Source: Dimorphilus gyrociliatus (Eukaryota > Annelida > Polychaeta > Dinophilidae). Taken from it: a stretch of 64,000 bases of DNA. Below, piece by piece: positions 57,748 through 64,000 of the stretch (position 1 is its first letter; every line of letters begins with the position of its first letter). Position numbers and translations under genes: made by a program. The notes below the pieces were generated by a model. That model was not told the DNA's origin. It ran no database searches and saw only the letters and a list, made by a program, of their open reading frames with translations. The stretch covers positions 2,780,946 through 2,844,945 of the forward strand of contig CAJFCJ010000006.1 of assembly GCA_904063045.1 (NCBI GenBank), written 5' to 3'.

Positions 57748-60700
57748 TTAGAGAGTAGTGTCGAACCAAGCAGCCATCTGACCTTGAGAATCTTGCGAAG
57801 TGTTCTGATTATTTTGTGGATAATTACCGTCCACGGGACCGTAATGATCAAATCCTATTTGTGAAAGTCTGTATTAAATAATAGTATGTCATTTGTGTAC
57901 AAATTCCATACCTTGTCTACTGTCTCGGCTATCATTTGGGTCCACCCAAGCAGCACTACTTTCTCCTCTCATTAATGAATTTGTCAATTCACTAGACAAC
58001 CGCTTTCTATAGTCATTGGGTTTATCTTCTGACATACGGAAAAGTACAGCGGCAGCATAGGTTGCAACCCCTTCGTTATGAGAATGAAGAAGTTCCGTAA
58101 GCGGGCTTGTAGCACCCTCTCTCTCAATCATCTCGGCACCCTCCTTGTCCGAAGCAAGTTCGCAAAGAACGCCTGTTGCTACTCGCTGCACATTTTCGTT
58201 GTTTGAATATAGCAATTGAACGAAAATGGGTACAGCGTCTAAGTTTCGAATAACGTTTCTGTTTGTAACATCCCTGGCAAGTATATGAAGGGCGCCGACG
58301 CATGCCTCAACTATTTCCTCCATACGAATACCATCAGTTTGATTTGGGGGTGCTCCTTGTCGACGTTGTGTATCTTGATGAGCTTTTACCATTAAGTGGA
58401 CGATTCTTGGAAGGGCACCGTGCTCTCTCAAAGGTGTATGGTTTGAGGGTAAAAGAGCCAAATTTCTGATTAAACCAACTACAGCCTTTATTAACGGCCA
58501 TCTACTGGGCGGATGAAGAAGCTTAACAAGAACAGGAAGTCCGTACTGTTGCCTGTTTGGAAAAGAAATATTGTCTATATATCTATTACCGTTCAATCTT
58601 CAACAGTCAATAAACAATGGAATGAGACGGAAGTCCTAATCAATTTCGTCAATTGATTTACGTCAATCAAAGTTATATAAAGAGGTACATGCATGAAATA
58701 CTTTCTAGAAGTGCCGTTAAAAGCATAAATACCTGATAATGTCTTGCGCAACTGGTGCTTGTTCGTGTCTGGAAGTTAAATGCCTTAGAGCACAAATTGA
58801 AGGTTCTGTAATGTCTTCTCTATCGCCGGCTTGCAAAATAGTTCTCACTAAAGCCTCAACACCTCCTCTTTGAACAACTGCCATCTTGTTTTGTTGATTA
58901 TTACATGTAAGATTACTGAGTATACCAGCCGTGCAAGTAACGATATTGACATCCTGATTTGATAATAAATGAATGAGCATCTGTAAAAGGTCATCCAAAT
59001 TGTTCACTTTAGTCGCGGCATCTGAGAGGTTTCTAAGTGTCCACAGGCAATTTTGTACTAAGCGAACACTTTGAGAAGACAGATGTAAAGCTAATGCTTG
59101 TAAGCCACCTGCCTCGACAATGGCTGCCTTATTGTTAGCACATACAGACAATACTTTTAGGACTCTGGAAGATGTCCATAAAAGCTTTTCATAATTGTAT
59201 TGACGCATAATTCGTACAAGTTCAGCCGGTCCCCCGCTTGCCAATATGATTAATTTTGATTCTTGATTGCCATATGTTAATATTTGAAGGCAGTCGGTAG
59301 TGATTGCCAGAAATTTATCATTGTGGCGTTGTAATAAGGCTACCATTTTTTGCAAACCCCCTGCTAGTCTCACTGCCATTTTGGCCCCATCTTGGTGTAG
59401 GAGGAGGTTGTGTAGTGTTGTTATTGCGTAAAACAAAACACTTTCAATATGACTCCCAAGTAATTTTACCAAGGCTGGAATACCACCAGATTTAAAAATA
59501 GCTAAGAGGCCTTGCTTATGGTGGGAAAGATTGTGAAGAGTTCCCGCAGCACAGCGGGTCGTCTCATGGTCAGCCGTATTAGACATAGCTCTAACCAGAG
59601 CGGCCACCATTTGTTGGGAATTCATTATAGCATGCCTGGAAGCTTCTTTTTTCGACAATTGATGGACCATCATCGCTGCTTGGGAAACAACTACTTGGTC
59701 TTCATCATTTAATAGCTTTGTTAACTCTGGAATAGCTCTCGTAGCCAAATCGGCATCATCTTGATAGTTGATGAGGTTGACAACAGCCGTCTTGAGCATT
59801 TGAGACGGTTCCGATAGTCTTTGGACGGCGGTCTCTTGATCCGGATGAACTTGAGTTCCCGGTATTTGTACTCCTTCTTCCAAAGTTTCTGGAAACATTG
59901 CAGCTCTAACGCGAGCCGATCTTGATTGATTTAATTGCATCTCATCAATATCGTCATTGGCGGGAGCGTATTGTTGTTGATCCATATCGTACAACATAGT
60001 TGAAGTATCCATACCTTCGCCAGGTGGAGCAGGTGGGGGCGGAGGTTCAAGATCATCGTGCATACTATTCGCAACGCTTTGAGCGCCTGTAGTAACTCCT
60101 GATTGAACACCGCTGTCCATGTATTGGTTTTGTCCCCACATCATTACTTGACCTTTTGCATCGACATCTTCCATAAACACTGTAGTAAGAAAATGAAAGG
60201 AAAAGATAATTATCAATTCAATAGCCACTTGGACATTCTAAGTTATACTGGTTACAGAATCTTTATATCTACAATAATATCAATAATCATAAGCGGTTAC
60301 TAACATAGTTCCATCGATCTGAGTATGTCTTATTACGCCAGTTAATTATATCTATTTAAATAGACAGGCCTACATTCTTCGAAAACCAAACAGGACTAAT
60401 AAATTTTTATAAAGGAAAAGTAAAAGTGCGTATACCTTAGAATAAAAAAGAATGACAGCTGATAAAATGACTTACGATCAATGTTTAAAAAACAACTGAC
60501 ATAAAATACCAGAATTTACCTTAAAAGCCAATTGATATTTATAACCCATATAAAATTCACACATTATCCGTTTTCTTCCTCTATCAAAATTTATTAGATA
60601 AAATTCCTTCGCTTTTTTTCTGATTATTATACAAAATAAATTACACAGGAAATAATTTAAATTTCCATATAAAAATAGAAAATTTATTGTTTTTTTTACT

Positions 60701-61040
60701 ATTCGATAATAAAAGTGAAAAAATTCTTTTTATTTCAATAAGGTTTATTATGAAATTATTGATTGTTCTTAAAAAAGAATAAGTTCTGATATTTTATTCT
60801 AAATTCTTTTAGACACTTTCGAAAGTGCGATATGACAGTTGTGAAAATTTATGATGCCTAATCCTGGTCAAACATCGTCTAAGGTAATAAATATCATAAC
60901 AAGATCATAAAAACAATATAGACTCGCATTGTATAAATCGATCAGTTGTGTAGCAGTGATCAGATTAATTACATAACTTTAAAGCAAAAAATAAGTCACT
61001 TACTTTGTCTTGGTTGTGCCGCATTCTGTCCGTAAGACAT
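57748..61040 (-). CDS. CTNNB1: Beta-catenin (armadillo)
   Basis: Coding exon 1 (61040-61004) gives [12 protein letters not shown]. An 824-base intron follows, and exon 2 (from 60179) continues [20 protein letters not shown]. The phosphodegron [12 protein letters not shown] contains the DSGxxS motif with the GSK3/CK1 serines and threonine, so turnover through beta-TrCP should be conserved. Next come the alpha-catenin-binding region ([14 protein letters not shown]) and twelve armadillo repeats, for example [55 protein letters not shown] and [20 protein letters not shown]. The last exon joins at an acceptor near 57860 to give [13 protein letters not shown] and ends AAWFDTTL, like the AWFDTDL PDZ-binding end. 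Beta-catenin links cadherins to actin and is the transcriptional effector of Wnt signalling. All features look intact. Confidence 0.97.
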
Positions 61041-61512
61041 GGTTCCTAAAAAAAAATTTAACTTAGTTTACGGTAAGAAATGATTAAGGCCGGAAAGCAT
61101 GTCTTTGTTATAAAATATGCGAATCAATCAGGTGAGAGGCAAATTTCTACAAATCGCGTTAACGTACCTTAAAAGAAAATTAATAATATGAGCTCCAAGC
61201 TTATTATATGTTAGTCTTTTTTTATTAGAACAAGTTAAAGGTCGATTTTTATAATAAACTCGATCGATTGGGCGGCGAACAGTTATTGATATTTGATATT
61301 CAACATGGCTGCTACTAAACAACAGTGGCGCCACCAAAATTGTATTTCTGCTAGTAAGCTGAAGCGTCACCTACAATAGTATCGATATAGCATAACTCAA
61401 TTAGAAGGCTAATCGGTTCACACAATTAATAATTTTAACTTTGAAAAATAACTGAATTTATTATTAAAAAGAAAAAAACAAACGTTCAAATGGAAAAATA
61501 ATTCATAGTTAG
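61041..61512. promoter_or_regulatory. Beta-catenin 5' region and MRPL24 3' end
   Basis: 472 bases upstream of the beta-catenin start codon. A splice acceptor (T-run then AG) lies 5 bases before the ATG at 61040, so a noncoding leader exon lies upstream. Around 61270-61345 GC rises (GGGCGGCGAA, AACATGGCTGC resembling a YY1 site, GTGGCGCCAC palindrome), a good candidate for the transcription start region. Confidence 0.4.
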
Positions 61513-62464
61513 TTAATACCAATAGGTTTTGGCTCTTTTTTTTGTTTCTTCTATTCCCATAATTTTATTAATTTCTTCTTCAAAAGTTAATAATTTCGGT
61601 TTATAAGTTACTTCTGTAACTTCTTTTTCAGTTGTGTCTTTTTCGGTATTCTCTGTTTTTAGAACACAAGTATTTTTTATTGTTTATGACTTAATAAGAA
61701 TATATTTTGATTGAATAAAAAACCTAAATATGTAGCTGGTGTTACAAAATCTTCTAATTCATCGGCTCCAACAGGCTTAGGGATAATCCTTCCACTTCGA
61801 GATGATACACGGACTTTTCGGCCATCTTCTTTATATCTCCAGTCGATATCAGTGGGTTCACTATTACATAATTCATTAGTAATTAGATAACGATTATTAT
61901 TTGTGCATGTGTACTTAAAAATTTTCTGTATAATATTTATATTATTAAAATAATTGGATGTGTTATATATAATGGCTTGTAAGGCACTTACTTATCGCCT
62001 GGATCAATTAACTTTACTTGATCAGGTACTAATAGTGGTTGCTCAGTACGAATACAAGTTGGAGGAGTGTCTGGAGATGCTTGTTCTGTTTTGTACTCTA
62101 CATTTAAGCCATCTACAAAAACCCAGTTTCTCTCTTTAATAATAGAGTTTATTATCCCAATTTTTCCTTTATCTTTTCCAACCATCACCATTACACGATC
62201 TCCTTTGAACAAAGCCATATCGTCAATATCCTGAACATAGATCTTCTTGTGTTTTTGATCGGGTGCATTGGCTCTTTTAAACTCATCTGTCCACGGTCTA
62301 TGCTCGTTGTAAAACCAATCAGTTTTTTTAACTTCTTTCCATCCAACAAAGGGATAATGGCGTCTAATAAGTCGATGACCTGAGTTTTCATACATAGCCC
62401 GTTCAACATAACGTTGCCAGTATTTCATTTTAACTTTTCTTAACAGAACTTGTCCTAGCCGCAT
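61513..62464 (-). CDS. MRPL24: Mitochondrial large ribosomal subunit protein uL24m
   Basis: Three exons. Exon 1 (62464-about 61991) reads [20 protein letters not shown], with a basic start suited to mitochondrial import. It carries the KOW domain [20 protein letters not shown] then [12 protein letters not shown], and ends [16 protein letters not shown]. Exon 2 gives [19 protein letters not shown] then RSGRIIPKP, and exon 3 ends [20 protein letters not shown] then KTYWY at 61513. The motifs VKLIDP, PT-(D/E)-I-(D/E)-WR, RVS[10 protein letters not shown] and the terminal YWY match mammalian MRPL24. It binds 23S-like rRNA near the exit tunnel and starts assembly of the mitochondrial large subunit. 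Phases 2 and 1 are consistent. It is divergent from the Elongin A gene. Confidence 0.94.
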
Positions 62465-63078
62465 GCTTTTTTTTTAACTTTTTGTATTATCGTTCATAGG
62501 CAATGTCGGGTACACCTAAATTGTGAAGGAATGGGTTTACCAAAAGAAGTTAATAATTGAAGTAAAATTGAATTTTCACATTATGGCAAAGATATATATT
62601 TAAAATACAAAACAACATGGTTAACGTGCTGATTTTCTTATATGTGTTAAAAAAAATAATATCTTTAGATGTGTCATTTATGTAAAGTTTTAAGTTCAAT
62701 TTTCAACAGAAGGCCTGTTATACTAATAAGAAACAATAAGAATTGCTTTATTAAGAAATTCAATTACTTTACTAATTCTTACGATATCTTTTATTTGAAG
62801 TTGTTTAATTTAAACTTCGTAAAAATTCCTCTCGTGATTTAACTAGACTCATGAGAAAGCGCCATCTGGGAACCTTCTATTTCCGGATTGAGCCTATCAC
62901 GTGTTTAGTTCAATTATAGGCGATACTCCTAAGCGGACGAGTCTAATCAGATAAGAGAAAAACGTCGCACTGCTACAGAAAGTCTGGAATGAGCGCTTGC
63001 AGTTGTAGTAAAACATATCGAATTATTAGTCTATAGATCTCTTTGTTTTCTTCTCTGTACAATCCTGTACATTTACAA
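62465..63078. promoter_or_regulatory. Head-to-head region, MRPL24/ELOA
   Basis: 614 bases between divergent start codons. It contains AGCGCCATCTGG at 62858-62869 (CTCF-like, shared with 44005-44016), followed by CACGTG at 62899-62904, an E-box/USF-type site. No gene. Confidence 0.45.
62858..62869 (-). promoter_or_regulatory. CTCF-like motif, second copy
   Basis: AGCGCCATCTGG, reverse complement CCAGATGGCGCT, matches the animal CTCF core. It lies in the MRPL24/ELOA divergent promoter region. The bases immediately after (GGAACC here, CGAACCC at the other site) are also similar. Confidence 0.35.
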
Positions 63079-64000
63079 ATGGACGACGTAAATTGTATAA
63101 AAGAGAAGTTACAAAATGATCCGGACGAAAAATCTGTTAGCAATAAATGAATATTTCAGGTTTTATTTTTCAAGTAACAAGTCTCTTTCTTTTACAGATA
63201 GTCAAACTATTCAAAAAGCTCGATAAACTTGAAATTACATTAGAAATTCTTTGTGTGAGTTCTTAGATAACCCCATTTTTTTATGACAAAAATGTCTTGC
63301 GCATGCGTGTTTAACAGATCGTTTGGAAATATCGGGTGAAAAATAAAATTAGTGTGCTAAAAGATGGTTTTGTCATAAGCTAAAATTTGCGTAAAATCTG
63401 TTTTAGGGGTCAATCTATTTAAAGACGAAGACTCTTAAATTATGAGCAAAATTTTACACTTTAGATAATGGATTACATAATAGTTTCCTAATACGCCGAA
63501 GTAGTTTAGTAGTGCTAAATAAAGCAAATAATAGATCTTTTAGATTACATTTAAAGAGTAATTCTAGGTTTGCGATTTCACAGAAAACGAAAATAGGAAA
63601 GGTAGTCAATAGTTTTAGGAAACATGATGGACGCGTCGGCGATATGGCTAAATTTTTGGTGACAAGATGGAAAGAAATGGTTCCACAGAATGTCATGTCA
63701 TCAAACCCTAATAATACTGGATCGCCAGGTAGCATCATTCGTACAGAAACAGTATCAGAGACAAACCTTGACGTCGACAAGGCTCCGAAAATAGATGTTA
63801 TGAAAAAAATCTCACCAGAAAAGACAAGAGAAAAAGATTCAGATCATAAGAAAGATAAGAAAAGAGAGCGAGAAAATCGAAAAAGAAATCATTCGCAATC
63901 TGTCTCATTTGATGATCAACTAAATTACGACAATTCGAAACCTCATAAATCTAAGAAGAAAAAGAAATCAAAGGATAAGGACAGAGAACATACTCACACG
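63079..64000 (+). CDS. ELOA: Elongin A, N-terminus (partial)
   Basis: Exon 1 (from 63079) reads MDDVNCIKEKLQNDPDEKS. Exon 2 (about 63198-63254) reads IVKLFKKLDKLEITLEILC. Exon 3 (from 63584) reads KTKIGKVVNSFRKHDG then DMAKFLVTRWKEMVP, and continues into a lysine/serine-rich region that leaves the window at 64000. This is a TFIIS N-terminal (LW) domain; the run L-x(2)-L-x(2)-L-x-I-T and KIGKVVNSFRKH then W-K-x-M-V-P resemble Elongin A (ILAETGVGKTVNSLRKH in vertebrates) more than TFIIS itself. Elongin A is the active subunit of the Elongin complex that stimulates RNA polymerase II elongation and can also act as a ubiquitin ligase adaptor. Phase 0 joins agree. The BC-box region lies beyond the window. 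Intron 2 holds an NRF-1-like TGCGCATGCGTG at 63298-63309. Confidence 0.82.

Noticed and set aside
61128-61370. 80-codon minus-strand frame upstream of beta-catenin
   Set aside because: Falls in the probable leader and promoter region; no similarity. It could act as an upstream open frame but nothing supports a protein.

Overview
This window is nuclear DNA from an animal. It is AT-rich and gene-dense: about 20 protein-coding genes on both strands, mostly split by very short introns (about 40-100 bases, GT-AG), with 0.1-2.4 kb between genes. The gene set (beta-catenin, Na+/K+-ATPase alpha, a CDK4/6-type kinase, the cilium docking protein ODAD4, a BPI/LBP-type lipid-binding protein, a methyl-end fatty acid desaturase) points to a ciliated invertebrate bilaterian. 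Methyl-end desaturases together with a compact genome would suit a small lophotrochozoan such as a meiofaunal annelid. That is inference; nothing here fixes the species. I see no tRNA, rRNA, CRISPR, viral gene or intact transposon.

Layout, left to right. 1-431(-): N-terminus of a BPI/LBP-family gene leaving the window. 2273-3439(-): omega-type desaturase. 4894-6505(-): ZRANB2. 6718-10058(+): ERMP1. 10386-12505(-): membrane-anchored flavin oxidase-like protein, not identified further. 14171-15477(-): RNPS1. 15704-19221(+): Na+/K+-ATPase alpha. 19630-21092(+): ING3. 21249-27015(-): RAD50. 27589-28148(+): a centromeric histone H3 (CENP-A type). 29698-34938(-): ODAD4/TTC25 with two alternative first exons. 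35383-35822(-): possible unrecognised small gene. 36452-38052(+): StAR-domain protein. 38140-40682(-): PA2G4/EBP1. 41251-44770(+): CDK4/6. 47162-49925(-): methionine synthase reductase. 50190-51204(+): a short ORC2. 52962-53620(+): PLAC8-domain protein. 55220-57403(+): ABCF1. 57748-61040(-): beta-catenin. 61513-62464(-): mitochondrial ribosomal protein L24. 63079->64000(+): Elongin A N-terminus.

The genes are not an operon or a single pathway. Several are paired head-to-head over 0.2-0.6 kb (ZRANB2/ERMP1, RNPS1/ATP1A, RAD50/cenH3, PA2G4/CDK, MTRR/ORC2, MRPL24/ELOA), which suggests shared promoters. Others converge tightly (ING3/RAD50, StAR/PA2G4, ABCF1/beta-catenin). Recurrent themes are RNA processing (ZRANB2, RNPS1), chromosome biology (ING3, RAD50, cenH3, ORC2) and growth control (PA2G4, CDK4/6, beta-catenin).

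The most notable observations are the divergent cenH3, the duplicated first exon of ODAD4 that rebuilds the first TPR helix pair in two ways, a start codon split by an intron in RNPS1, a GC-AG intron in ING3, a small unrecognised spliced reading frame beside a two-copy repeat, and a cryptic coding-like island at 51.8-52.1 kb. Exon joins were made by eye from frame, splice consensus and remembered family similarity; nothing was run.
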